A stretch of DNA of 64,000 nucleotides, from assembly GCF_030297135.1 (NCBI RefSeq), contig NZ_AP028065.1, positions 496,001 to 560,000 of the forward strand, given 5' to 3'. Under the pieces are notes generated by a model. The model worked only from the letters and a program-made list of their open reading frames with translations. It did not search any database and had not been told where the DNA came from. Below are positions 25,322-33,765 of the stretch, piece after piece. Made by a program: the position numbers and the translations under genes. The DNA comes from Pseudoalteromonas apostichopi. GTDB taxonomy: Bacteria; Pseudomonadota; Gammaproteobacteria; Enterobacterales; Alteromonadaceae. Each line of letters starts with the position of its first letter. Position 1 is the first letter of the stretch.

Positions 25322-26167
25322 TTAGCTCGCCATCGCATTGTCGACGTAATCTTCGACCATATCTGCAAAATCTTGGTCAACAATGCCAAGTTCAGATAAG
25401 CATTGCTCTTTAATTTTAAACCACTCGCTTGAATACTGTTGGTGGCGCGCATAGTCCACAGCACTCTCTGCGCACTTTAAAATGGCATACGCCATACGCT
25501 GCTGCTCATCATTGCTTTGCTCTAAAAAGTGCGTGTTGTGATGATTTAAAATAACGTGACATAGTGGCTTAGGTAGGTGCCATGATACAGAAATAAAGTA
25601 GCCAATCACCGCATGGTCACACTGATAACGTGCTTGTTCAAGGTCTGTAATTGCGAGCTCTTTGGCTAGGTTTGCTTGCTTGAGTACCTCAACATAATCT
25701 CTAAATTTTAATGCCATGGCAGCAATACCTACATTATGAAAAAGCCCTAATGAATAAAGCTCATCCACTGGCATTAAAGACTTATAACGATTACCCAGCA
25801 ACACACAGGCATTTGCAACTTCAACCGATTCATCCCAAAAGCGCTCTAAGCTAATACAAGCATTGCCTTTAAAGTTTTGCTTTAGGAGAGCCAAAGTTAC
25901 CAGCCGATTAAGCTGATCTAACCCTAAAAACATCGCCGCTTGGCGTATATCACTTATGGTGCGTTGTAAGCCAAACACGGGGCTGTTGATTGTTTTTAAT
26001 AATAAGGCCGAAAGGCTAATGTCACGTGATATTAAATTGGCTACTTTATCTAAGCTTGCATCAGATTTTTGCATTTCTTCGGCAATTTGGCTCAATAGCT
26101 CAGGTTTAGGTGGAATATGAAAACCGCGTTCGAGTGAAACTAGGTGTTGTTCATCTAAGTTGATCAT
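25322..26167 (-). CDS. HDOD-domain signalling protein
   Basis: 281-residue cytoplasmic protein with an HDOD domain from about residue 15: IPPKPELLSQIAEEM, ISRDISLSALLLKTINSPVFGL (about 50-70), AAMFLGLDQLNRLVTLALL. HDOD proteins are catalytically degenerate HD domains used in two-component and c-di-GMP signalling output; no other domain is attached. Monocistronic. The regulated process cannot be inferred. Confidence 0.88.
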   Translation of the reverse strand: MINLDEQHLVSLERGFHIPPKPELLSQIAEEMQKSDASLDKVANLISRDISLSALLLKTINSPVFGLQRTISDIRQAAMFLGLDQLNRLVTLALLKQNFKGNACISLERFWDESVEVANACVLLGNRYKSLMPVDELYSLGLFHNVGIAAMALKFRDYVEVLKQANLAKELAITDLEQARYQCDHAVIGYFISVSWHLPKPLCHVILNHHNTHFLEQSNDEQQRMAYAILKCAESAVDYARHQQYSSEWFKIKEQCLSELGIVDQDFADMVEDYVDNAMAS

Positions 26168-26305
26168 TTGCCCAAGAGCCTCCGTTAATAAGCAACGAGC
26201 AATTTAATAGTTTAGATGTGTAAAATAACCTAAGAAGTTTGCCTTAGTATTGTTTGAGATCAATGTGTTGCGAAGAAAGGGAATTAATTCATAAAAAGCT
26301 AACAT

Positions 26306-26336
26306 GGCATATTATGACACGTTGCTATAATATGCC
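26306..26336 (-). terminator. Perfect 10-bp hairpin, possible terminator
   Basis: GGCATATTAT / ATAATATGCC with an 11-nt loop, just downstream of the gene ending at 26362 on the minus strand. The following T-tract is weak, so it may instead be a mobile-element footprint or transcript-stability hairpin. Confidence 0.5.
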
Positions 26337-26361
26337 GTCTTTTTGAAGGTTTGCGGTTTGC

Positions 26362-26661
26362 TTAGTGAGCAAGTACGCTTAGCCACTCATCAGGGTTTGC
26401 TAAAATGAACTCAAATACATCCTTGTTATTTAGAGTAATGCGAATTCCATCTGCTGTGATTGGCAAAATACCCGCACCTTTACCTGAACACTTATCAACG
26501 TTATTGATTTGCGCTCGTGAAAATCTGTATGGGCCTAAGCCTAACTCTTTATTAAACGGTTCAAAAACAATGTCTTGTTCAGTAACTAAAAGCTTACCAT
26601 CCGCTTTTGCGACACCCGATTGAATAGTTGCTGCTGATTCTTTGACTGTGTGTGCGTGCAT
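26362..26661 (-). CDS. Small GRAM/PH-like hypothetical protein
   Basis: 99 residues. The pattern GKLLVTEQDIVFEPFN, FSRAQINNVDKC, then GIRITLNNKDVFEFILANPDEWLSVL resembles GRAM or bacterial PH-like domains, in which a strand-rich barrel ends in one helix. The ATG at 26661 has GGAG eight bases upstream and is preferred over the TTG at 26682. Single gene; function unknown. Confidence 0.6.
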   Translation of the reverse strand: MHAHTVKESAATIQSGVAKADGKLLVTEQDIVFEPFNKELGLGPYRFSRAQINNVDKCSGKGAGILPITADGIRITLNNKDVFEFILANPDEWLSVLAH

Positions 26662-26943
26662 ATCCTTTACTCCACTTAACAAATGAATGTTAGCCTACAC
26701 TCAATTAAACCTTAAAATAGCGTACCAACTTAAGATACAACAAGTACGAAAAAAGTACAGTTAAATCAATTAATTGAAAATCATTATTTTACAAATGGCT
26801 TTTGAACACGTTAGATTACTTTTCCTTTGTATAGGACTTTTAATATTTTCATAAAAAAGCCGTCACAGCTTTTACCCTTTCTTATGTGAACAAATAAAAA
26901 TGCGCTATGCTTAGAATAACAACAGGATAAGTGCCGTAAACTG

Positions 26944-28734
26944 ATGATAAAAGCGTTGCAGCAAACTAAAAACAAGTTAAAAGTAAATGCCATTATCATG
27001 ATTGCATTAGTAGCTTCGCTTACTGTTACCTCTTTATTCTTTTACAGAAATGTTGACTCTCAATGGCATGACTATTCAAAAACCGCCGCTAACATTTATG
27101 TACTTCACGACAAGCTAATTCAAAAACTCGGTTATGGTGGCTTTATTCACCATTTTAAAAACCTAGTACTAAGAAAAAATACAGATCTATACCTACCGCC
27201 CATTGAAAATGAACTCCGCGAAATAAAAGAGATCTTTGCCAAACTTGGCGCAATAAAAGAATACGATCAAACAGCACTTATTGACGTTAAAAAAACGGTT
27301 AATGAGTATAAAAATAATCTCGACATTGTTTTAAAAATGATTGCTGATGGCGCAACTAGCGAGCAAATAGATTCCAAAGTTAAAGTAGATGATACAGAGG
27401 CATTGAAGGCACTTGCCGCGTTCGAGCAACATATAAACTTAACACTTAAAGAAAAAAGTATCGCAATTGATGAAAACTTCCAAATTGCTTATACCGTTCA
27501 TGTTTTAACAATTATATTGCTCACCAGCATATTGCTTATTTACTTTAGAAAGCTTTCAAACTCTTATAAACAACAGATTGAGCTTACTGAACGTGCCTTA
27601 GAAGGCACAAGAATAAAATCAGAATTTTTAGCTAATATGAGTCATGAAATACGCACTCCACTTAATGGCATAATGGGGCTATTACAAATTTTGCAACCGA
27701 ACATTCAAAAACCGAAAAATATTGAAGTTGTTGCTAAGGCGCTGTTTTCTTGTCGGTCACTCCTTACCATTATCAACGATATTTTAGACTTTTCGAAAAT
27801 GGAGGCGAACGAGCTTTCGATTGAGCAGGTGGATTTTTCGATGTCGAAGGTCGTTGAGTCGATCAATTCTGATTTTCTGCCGCTTTGTAACGAAAAAGCA
27901 ATTGAATTAAAGATAGATATAGACGATGACGTTGAAGATTTATGGATAGGAGACCCAGTTCGGGTTCGACAAATTATTTTAAACCTGGTTTCTAACGCCG
28001 TTAAATTTACCGAGCAAGGTGGCGTGCAAATAAAGGTTAATAAATCTTCGCAAAGCCAAAAGCAAGGTGTTGAGATAGAAGTGATTGATACCGGCATTGG
28101 TATGAATAAAGAGGGGTTAATGCATCTATTTAACCGTTTTCAGCAAGCAGATAACAGCATAACACGGCGTTTTGGCGGTACAGGGTTGGGTATGTCGATC
28201 ACCGCGAATCTCGTTAAACGGATGCATGGCAGTATTGATGTAGACAGCGCACTCGGTAAAGGCACCCATTTCACCGTTTATTTACCGCTAAAAGTATCTG
28301 AAAAGCAGCACTTGAATGATAGCTTTACTGATGTAACTACGCCTGACTTATCGGCTAAAACCTTATTAATTGCTGAAGATAACCCACTCAATACTATGAT
28401 CATCAAATCGATGCTTGCAGAAACCAACGCAGAACTTCACTTTGCAAAAGATGGTGCTGAAGCTGTCGAGCTATTTAAACAACTCAACCCCATTTTAGTT
28501 TTGATGGATATACAAATGCCAAATATGGGAGGGATCGAAGCTTGCTCCCATATTCGTAGTATTGATAAAGAGATTCCCATTGTTGCCTTGACTGCCAACG
28601 TGATGAAAGAAAATATAATCGAATACATGAACTGTGGTTTTAATAGCCACGTAGGCAAACCCATTGAAAAGCATTTACTATTTAAAGCGCTGCATGATGC
28701 AATTGCAGTTAGCCGCGATGAGCTCATTGACTAA
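26944..28734 (+). CDS. Hybrid sensor histidine kinase with receiver domain
   Basis: 596 residues. A transmembrane helix (about 16-36), a helical periplasmic sensor (about 40-180), a second helix (about 182-200), HisKA (MSHEIRTPLNGIMGL, about 234-248), HATPase (NLVSNAVKFT; DTGIGMNKEG; FGGTGLGMSI) and a C-terminal receiver (LLIAEDNPLNT; phospho-Asp in LVLMDIQMP near 523; GKPIEK). No phosphotransfer domain is present, so an external Hpt protein is likely. No partner regulator is adjacent. The signal is unknown. Confidence 0.92.
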   Translation: MIKALQQTKNKLKVNAIIMIALVASLTVTSLFFYRNVDSQWHDYSKTAANIYVLHDKLIQKLGYGGFIHHFKNLVLRKNTDLYLPPIENELREIKEIFAKLGAIKEYDQTALIDVKKTVNEYKNNLDIVLKMIADGATSEQIDSKVKVDDTEALKALAAFEQHINLTLKEKSIAIDENFQIAYTVHVLTIILLTSILLIYFRKLSNSYKQQIELTERALEGTRIKSEFLANMSHEIRTPLNGIMGLLQILQPNIQKPKNIEVVAKALFSCRSLLTIINDILDFSKMEANELSIEQVDFSMSKVVESINSDFLPLCNEKAIELKIDIDDDVEDLWIGDPVRVRQIILNLVSNAVKFTEQGGVQIKVNKSSQSQKQGVEIEVIDTGIGMNKEGLMHLFNRFQQADNSITRRFGGTGLGMSITANLVKRMHGSIDVDSALGKGTHFTVYLPLKVSEKQHLNDSFTDVTTPDLSAKTLLIAEDNPLNTMIIKSMLAETNAELHFAKDGAEAVELFKQLNPILVLMDIQMPNMGGIEACSHIRSIDKEIPIVALTANVMKENIIEYMNCGFNSHVGKPIEKHLLFKALHDAIAVSRDELID

Positions 28735-29009
28735 GCTTTTTATAGTACAGCGATAACCCTCTGATTTTTAATTTCTTATAAATATACCAATTTTTAAAAG
28801 CGTAACTTATTACTTATTTTCAATGAGTTATATTTGTAGATTACTACTAACTCCCTCTCTTATAGCGCTGTACAAATATCATTCGTTATTAATTGACTTA
28901 GCTAAAAAGATCCCTCATAGTCGAAAAAATCATCAGTACACATTACACCAAATTATAAAACCAAGTAGCAAACTAATTGCTATAAACAAAAATGTGGAGG
29001 AGATGCGTT

Positions 29010-29210
29010 ATGAACCGTAAGTCAAAATTAATCTACCGTATTATGTTGGCCTCTAAGCTTCATAGCCGTAATAAAGAGATATCACTCGATACATTAAAAC
29101 AAGGCTGTTGTCTAAGTGACTCTGAATTACTAACCATTTTAAAAGAGCTAGAAATTAAAAAACTGATCAGCTGGGATGCCAGTAAATCTGCTTTTATGAT
29201 TTCAGCCTAG
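29010..29210 (+). CDS. Small winged-helix-like hypothetical protein
   Basis: 66 residues, basic N-terminus, with a pattern (SLDTLKQGCCLSDSELLTILKELEIKKLISWD) like a small helix-turn-helix with a beta wing. The frame opens at 28992, but GGAGGAGA directly before the ATG at 29010 fixes the start. It is followed by its own terminator. Not recognised. Confidence 0.65.
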   Translation: MNRKSKLIYRIMLASKLHSRNKEISLDTLKQGCCLSDSELLTILKELEIKKLISWDASKSAFMISA

Positions 29211-29222
29211 CTCAGCATATTT

Positions 29223-29255
29223 AAACGACAGCTTGGCTATGCATTGCTGTCGTTT
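29223..29255 (+). terminator. Terminator after the small winged-helix gene
   Basis: AAACGACAGC / GCTGTCGTTT stem with a 13-nt loop ending in Ts, 12 bp after the stop. Confidence 0.78.
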
Positions 29256-29331
29256 TAACATATACCCGACCCGGTTTAATCATTTAAGTTTTTACCTTCC
29301 TAGCCCTTTAAATACACCTTTGAAAGATGAA

Positions 29332-29345
29332 CTTAATCGATTACG
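29332..29345. promoter_or_regulatory. Candidate LacI-type site upstream of the GH13 gene
   Basis: CTTAATCGATTACG has a TTAATCGATTA-like palindromic core and differs from TGWAANCGNTWNCA at three outer bases. It is 110 bp before the GH13 start. Weak. Confidence 0.22.
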
Positions 29346-29455
29346 TAAATATACTGTGAATACGTATGTACAAATTTGTTACACACAAACCTTGGGTATA
29401 TATTTATCAGACTGTTTGTTAGTACACACAATTTAAATTGACAACAAGGTCTGAC

Positions 29456-30835
29456 ATGAATTCACTTCTTACCAAAAGCTTGCTTATATTTACACTGAGC
29501 TTACTCGCTGCATGTTCACAAACCACAAGTACAAAAAGTGCCTATGAACCAGAAGCCTATGTAAAAATAACTCATCCTGAATGGTCAAAAAATGCGGTAC
29601 TTTATCAATTAAATACTCGCCAATTTACTCCAGAAGGAACCTTTATTGCAGCACAGCAACAGCTGCCTCGCTTAAAAGCATTAGGTGTAGATATTATTTG
29701 GCTCATGCCCATTAACCCTATTGGCGAAGAAAATCGCAAGGGCAGTTTAGGTAGCCCTTATTCTGTAAAAGATTACCGTAAAGTAAACCCTGAATTTGGC
29801 ACATTAAATGATCTAAAAGCCTTTGTTGATAAAGCTCATGAAATGGGTATGTATGTTATTTTAGATTGGGTAGCGAATCACAGTGCCTGGGATAATTGGC
29901 TTCGCTATGAGCACCCTGATTGGTACGAGCGTGATTATCAAGGAAACTTTAGGCCAACGCCTTGGTGGGATTGGTCTGACATTATCGATTTTGATTATTC
30001 AAAGCCAGCGCTGCGTAAGTATATGACTGAATCAATGAAATACTGGGTAAAAGAAGTAGGTATTGATGGCTATCGCTGTGATGTGGCAGGCTTTGTACCC
30101 GTCGACTTTTGGAATAACGTTCGCCGTGAGCTTGATGAAATAAAGCCTGTTTTAATGCTGGCTGAGTGGGAATCTCGTGATTTACATGCTAAAGCATTCG
30201 ATATGACTTACGCTTGGTCATGGTCTAAGCATATGCATAATATCGTAAATGCTCATGCCGATGTCAGCGCTCTCTTCCTTTATTATTCATGGAATGAAAG
30301 TGCATTCCCGGCCGAGGCGTACCGCCTTGTAGGTGTTGCAAATCACGACACCAATGCATGGGAAGGCACCATGTTCGAAAACTACGGCGATGCACTTGAA
30401 GCTGTAATTACACTTTCTGTGATTGGCGAAGGTTTCCCGATGATTTATAACGGTCAAGAAGCTGGCAACGATAAACGACTCGCCTTTTTCGAACGCGACC
30501 CAATAAAGTGGCAAAAGCACCCTATCGGTGATTTATACCAATCGCTATTTGCACTCAAACATAACAATGAAGCCCTGTGGAATGGTCAATTTGGCGGCCG
30601 CATGGTACATGTACCAAACACCGCACCTAAGCAGGTGCTTAGCTTTGTTCGTGCAAAAGGAAACGATAAAGTATTTGCCGTATTCAATCTTTCAAAAGAG
30701 CCTAAAACTGTCAGCTTTAAAGAGCCGTTGTTTACAGGAAAATATAAAGAAGTACTTTCTAAAGAAATAGTTGAGTTTACTGAAAGCTCAACACTAACCC
30801 TGCCTGCTTGGGGGTTTAAAGTATTCGCGAAATAA
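29456..30835 (+). CDS. GH13 alpha-amylase-family lipoprotein
   Basis: 459-residue predicted lipoprotein (lipobox LAAC near residues 16-19). A GH13 barrel follows with all catalytic landmarks: region I DWVANHSA, the nucleophile in GYRCDVAG (about 205-212), the acid/base Glu in MLAEWE (about 233-238), and VANHDT (about 292-297). It should hydrolyse or transglycosylate alpha-glucans at the cell surface or in the periplasm. The frame begins at a TTG at 29438; the ATG at 29456, behind AAGG, is preferred. Monocistronic, with its own terminator. The exact substrate within GH13 is undetermined. Confidence 0.9.
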   Translation: MNSLLTKSLLIFTLSLLAACSQTTSTKSAYEPEAYVKITHPEWSKNAVLYQLNTRQFTPEGTFIAAQQQLPRLKALGVDIIWLMPINPIGEENRKGSLGSPYSVKDYRKVNPEFGTLNDLKAFVDKAHEMGMYVILDWVANHSAWDNWLRYEHPDWYERDYQGNFRPTPWWDWSDIIDFDYSKPALRKYMTESMKYWVKEVGIDGYRCDVAGFVPVDFWNNVRRELDEIKPVLMLAEWESRDLHAKAFDMTYAWSWSKHMHNIVNAHADVSALFLYYSWNESAFPAEAYRLVGVANHDTNAWEGTMFENYGDALEAVITLSVIGEGFPMIYNGQEAGNDKRLAFFERDPIKWQKHPIGDLYQSLFALKHNNEALWNGQFGGRMVHVPNTAPKQVLSFVRAKGNDKVFAVFNLSKEPKTVSFKEPLFTGKYKEVLSKEIVEFTESSTLTLPAWGFKVFAK

Positions 30836-30884
30836 CAATTTTGAGTGCACTTAAGAGAGCATGAATTCCTTTATCAATTCTTAT

Positions 30885-30914
30885 AAAAAAGGTGCTACTG
30901 CTGCACCTTTTTTT
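30885..30914 (+). terminator. Terminator of the GH13 gene
   Basis: AAAAAAGGTGC / GCACCTTTTTT stem, 7-nt loop, long T-run. Confidence 0.88.
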
Positions 30915-31255
30915 ATTTTTAAGTATAGAAATAGTTTAGTAAAAGCAATGGCGCTAATACGACTGTCTAACGCTAGATTAGGCCAGTTATCTACTATTTT
31001 TTTCATTTCTAGAGCGAGTAACCACTGCGCAAAATTGATACTTTTTTATTAATAAATTTTCATTTCATACTACTCATCTTTAAAGTTTGAAAATCTCAAT
31101 ATTTTAAATAAACATAGTAATTTCATAACCTTAAGAATTTAGCGGTTTAGTAATTTAATCGTTTAGTAATTTAATATTTTTAATGGTTTTAATACTTTTA
31201 ATAATTATTGATATGACAATTAAACCAAGTACCATATTTGGATACGGAGGATGAG
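30915..31255. other. AT-rich intergenic region ahead of the winged-helix cassette
   Basis: No convincing coding frame. Composition becomes extremely AT-rich from about 31060. It carries two tandem arrays (a 15-bp direct repeat at 31145-31175 and three 9-bp units at 31178-31204) directly before the cassette, probably its promoter and operator region. Confidence 0.6.
31145..31204. repeat. Tandem repeats upstream of the winged-helix cassette
   Basis: GTTTAGTAATTTAAT occurs exactly twice (31145-31159 and 31161-31175, 16-bp period). It is followed by TTTTAATGG, TTTTAATAC and TTTTAATAA (31178, 31187, 31196; 9-bp period). They end about 50 bp before the first start codon and may be operators. Confidence 0.65.
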
Positions 31256-31579
31256 ATGAAATCAGAACACTCAGGAACCAGCCAAGCTCCAATCAAAAAC
31301 AAACCTCTTATTTTTGATTACGGAAGCCTGACTATTTATGGAAAAAAATACAGAGTCAGCCCTGCCACATTTAGGGTTTTTGAGGTTCTTTATCGGAATA
31401 TTGGAAAAACAGTTAATAGGTACGAATTACTAAGGATTGGTTGGCCAGAACAGAAAGCTGTTATTGGCAATGTAAATGTTTCAATTTATCAGTTAAGAAT
31501 TATCTTGAATGACACCAGCTACATTATTGAAAGTGTGAGAGGAGTCGGTTTCAAGTTAATAAATATAAGGAGAGAATAA
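31256..31579 (+). CDS. Orphan winged-helix (OmpR/ToxR-type) DNA-binding protein
   Basis: 107 residues, essentially only a Trans_reg_C winged helix: LIFDYGSLTIYGKKYRVS, TFRVFEVLYRN, VNRYELLRIGWPEQ, NVSIYQLRIILND and IESVRGVGFKLI. No receiver and no membrane helix. GGAGG lies just before the ATG at 31256. It is the first gene of a tight three-gene unit (gaps of 1 bp) with a soluble unknown and a membrane protein. Likely an autoregulator or a phosphorylation-independent activator of the ToxR/CadC type whose membrane part is separate (inference). Lower GC than its neighbours suggests horizontal origin. Confidence 0.82.
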   Translation: MKSEHSGTSQAPIKNKPLIFDYGSLTIYGKKYRVSPATFRVFEVLYRNIGKTVNRYELLRIGWPEQKAVIGNVNVSIYQLRIILNDTSYIIESVRGVGFKLINIRRE

Positions 31580-31580
31580 A

Positions 31581-31865
31581 ATGAACGTATTGGACAAGAA
31601 TATAGATGAGTCTATTGTTAACTTAATACTTGTTATTGACTCTTTACCACGTCTCAACTTCGCGAGAAATAACCGAGCATCTATTTCAGAGCTCTCCAGC
31701 AAACTACTTCTCGCAGGCCTAGATAACACATCACTTGAAGACAAAATAAACTTTATTAAGCTCAGCTCTACTTTTCTTAATGATGCAATGCATCATAACG
31801 ACACTGAAGAAAAAGCATTAAATAGAGAAGAAATTGATTACATAAACTATGTAACAAGTAACTAA
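31581..31865 (+). CDS. Hypothetical protein of the winged-helix cassette
   Basis: 94 residues, acidic, predicted all-helical and soluble, opening MNVLDKNIDESIVNLILVID. No family recognised. It starts 1 bp after the winged-helix gene (AAGGAGAGAATAAA before ATG) and ends 1 bp before the membrane gene, so the three are almost certainly cotranscribed. Confidence 0.7.
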   Translation: MNVLDKNIDESIVNLILVIDSLPRLNFARNNRASISELSSKLLLAGLDNTSLEDKINFIKLSSTFLNDAMHHNDTEEKALNREEIDYINYVTSN

Positions 31866-31866
31866 A

Positions 31867-32172
31867 ATGATAATACTCAAAAAAAACAAATTAAGAATTA
31901 TCAATCATTCTTTAGCACTTTCGTTGTTAACATTGGTGCTGTTTTACGTCGACTTTAAGCTCTTCATTTTGAGCCTAACATTCTTAATTTTATTCATCGT
32001 TTTCTGTTTCATTTCAAGATTAGAAAAGTATAGACAAGGGCTATACTTTTCATTCTTATCATTTGAATCTTACATTAATTCTGAAAGAGTTCTTGAAAGA
32101 AGGTTACCTTTCTATACTTACTATTGGGACAATAAAGCATTCCCAATTCACTTAAGTTTTAGGGAGCATTAA
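31867..32172 (+). CDS. Hypothetical small membrane protein of the winged-helix cassette
   Basis: 101 residues with two long hydrophobic segments (about 13-28 and 30-50, LFILSLTFLILFIVFCFI) and a polar, aromatic-rich C-terminal half (SFESYINSERVLERRLPFYTYYW). No family recognised. Third gene of the AT-rich cassette; it could be the membrane partner of the orphan regulator, but nothing in the sequence proves this. Confidence 0.65.
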   Translation: MIILKKNKLRIINHSLALSLLTLVLFYVDFKLFILSLTFLILFIVFCFISRLEKYRQGLYFSFLSFESYINSERVLERRLPFYTYYWDNKAFPIHLSFREH

Positions 32173-32500
32173 GGCGCTCACTATACACCTGCCTAACACC
32201 CATTGTGCCACCATTGAACATGCATAAATACAAGCAGCAGTTTGACCTATTTTAAGAACTCTAGACTCCTCACTTATCAAAAACCATACAAAAATTAAGT
32301 CTGTCAAATTGCACTGCAAGCCTAACGAACCGCATTAAGGCATAAGCAACAATACCATCCAAATACTATTGCACATAAACACGGCACCGCGTCTTGGACT
32401 GAAAAAGCCAATCATCTAGAGCAATTAAAATAAAATCAGATAAATATTGGATTACAACAGAGTATTAAAACTTGAAAAAGATAATGAAAATAAAGAAAGT
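32173..32500. other. Intergenic region between the cassette and ffs
   Basis: About 330 bp without a usable reading frame. Two GCCTAAC words and a short imperfect inverted repeat (about 32320-32342) are present, but no complete attC, tRNA or promoter was found. Possibly decayed DNA associated with the cassette. Confidence 0.5.
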
Positions 32501-32522
32501 CACCCAAATAGGATTTTGGGTG
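32501..32522 (-). terminator. Terminator of the 4.5S RNA gene
   Basis: CACCCAAA / TTTTGGGTG stem, followed on the minus strand by a T-rich stretch, directly at the 3' end of ffs. Confidence 0.75.
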
Positions 32523-32631
32523 GCAGTCTTACCAGCCGCATCTCGGCACACACGTCACACGCTGTGGCTGCTCCCTTCCGGGCCTGACCAGGTTCACCTG
32601 CTAGTGTTGCGAGAGGACCAATAAGACTACC
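32521..32631 (-). ncRNA. ffs: Signal recognition particle 4.5S RNA
   Basis: The minus strand contains the conserved SRP domain IV: ACCAGGTCAGG-like (here ACCTGGTCAGG), CCGGAAGG and AGCAGCC, the loop bound by the Ffh M domain. Outer arms pair (GGTAGTCTTA at 5', TAAGACTGCC at 3'), giving a hairpin of about 111 nt, close to E. coli 4.5S RNA (114). Ends are set from the closing stem and are accurate to a few bases. Confidence 0.95.
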
Positions 32632-32761
32632 ATTGAGGGCCTTGTTTGGCGCGGGAGGGATTATCTCTACTTTTAGCCTGTTATTCAAGGGGTATTCGAA
32701 AAAGAAAGTGCGATTGCATGCTTAGTATACAATCGCACAGTAAATAAGTGATTTTCGTTAA

Positions 32762-33631
32762 TTACTTTTCAAGCTCAGCTTTAATGTTGCGCAGAGCTGC
32801 TTTTACTTTTTTCATGTTCTCTGGACCCATACGCAGCAATTGTTTTTGCGCATCAGGTAAATTTTCCCACTCAGAATAAGCATATTGATAAGTGACTGAG
32901 TTACGAACTAGTGGCATATCACCTTTTGGTTCTGGCGTATCTAGAAGCACATCAATAGCTTCTTCTAAAGTCCCAGTAAATGCATCACCTTCGTAGCCAA
33001 TTTCTGCATAAGCTTCGTTGATAAGAGGTTTATATTCATCATACATACGAATCACTTGCGCAGCACTTAAGCTTGTAAAGAGTTTCACATAAGGCGTATA
33101 GCGCTCATAGCTGTTTGGATCAATTGTTAAAATATCACCTTCTATGACTTTGAACGACTCCTTAGGGCGCTCAACAGGAGCATGACTTAATGCTACTTTA
33201 CCTTTTGCAATGTTATCAACATACACAACACCACGACGAATAAGATCATCAGTCACCATTAAACTCATCACTTGGTCACTTAGTAATTCATCCATGCGAG
33301 CAACAACAACTTCATCACTTTCATTTAAGGTTGGTAATGGCTTAACTTCAGGAACTGGCTCAGGAGTGCGCTCTGGAGCTGTATCTACTACAACAGGCTC
33401 TGGTTCAGGGGTTGTAACTTTTGGTTCTGACTCTGCTTCTGGTTCTTGATATTCCACAACAGGTACTTCTTCAGTAACAATGTCTTCAACAACTTGAACT
33501 GGTTTATCTTCAGGCTTTAATAAAATAAACGCTGCTACACCAGCGATAAGGATAAGAATAACAACCGCAAAAATGAGGTTATTATTTGATGAACCTTTTT
33601 GTACTTCAGGTTCTGACGAATGCTCCGACAT
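32762..33631 (-). CDS. DUF3014 membrane-anchored protein
   Basis: 289 residues: a short cytoplasmic start, one transmembrane helix (about 19-39), a Pro/Glu-rich linker of about 65 residues, then a DUF3014 domain (LSDQVMSLMVTDDLIRRGVVYVDNIAKGK; YERYTPYVKLF). Function unknown; topology suggests a periplasmic domain on a flexible stalk. The ATG at 33631, behind GGGAG, is preferred over the GTG at 33637. Confidence 0.85.
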   Translation of the reverse strand: MSEHSSEPEVQKGSSNNNLIFAVVILILIAGVAAFILLKPEDKPVQVVEDIVTEEVPVVEYQEPEAESEPKVTTPEPEPVVVDTAPERTPEPVPEVKPLPTLNESDEVVVARMDELLSDQVMSLMVTDDLIRRGVVYVDNIAKGKVALSHAPVERPKESFKVIEGDILTIDPNSYERYTPYVKLFTSLSAAQVIRMYDEYKPLINEAYAEIGYEGDAFTGTLEEAIDVLLDTPEPKGDMPLVRNSVTYQYAYSEWENLPDAQKQLLRMGPENMKKVKAALRNIKAELEK

Positions 33632-33765
33632 AGACACTCCCTTAAAAATAAAACAGATAAAAATACGAAAAAACCATTTAGCCTTGAGCTAATCTTTGCT
33701 TCTTCTAGCTTAAAGACTTACAGTTGATAAATAAAGTAAAGACGCACAACTATTTAAATGCAACC

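Noticed and set aside
26811..26999. Minus-strand frame of 62 codons
   Set aside because: Overlaps the start of the hybrid kinase on the opposite strand and has no supporting ribosome binding site.
28786..28800. ATACCAATTTT, resembling the end of the 53.1-kb element
   Set aside because: Matches only the first eight bases and lacks a partner inverted repeat.
30955..30964. TAATACGACT, resembling the start of a T7 promoter
   Set aside because: Only the first 10 bases match; the following CACTATA is absent and no phage genes are nearby. Chance.
30861..31052. Plus-strand frame of 63 codons after the GH13 gene
   Set aside because: Its start region contains the strong GH13 terminator and the sequence has no protein-like pattern.
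32191..32342. Two GCCTAAC words and an inverted repeat, suggestive of an integron attC site
   Set aside because: No matching GTTRRRY partner at a suitable distance and no integrase; the inverted repeat is short and imperfect.
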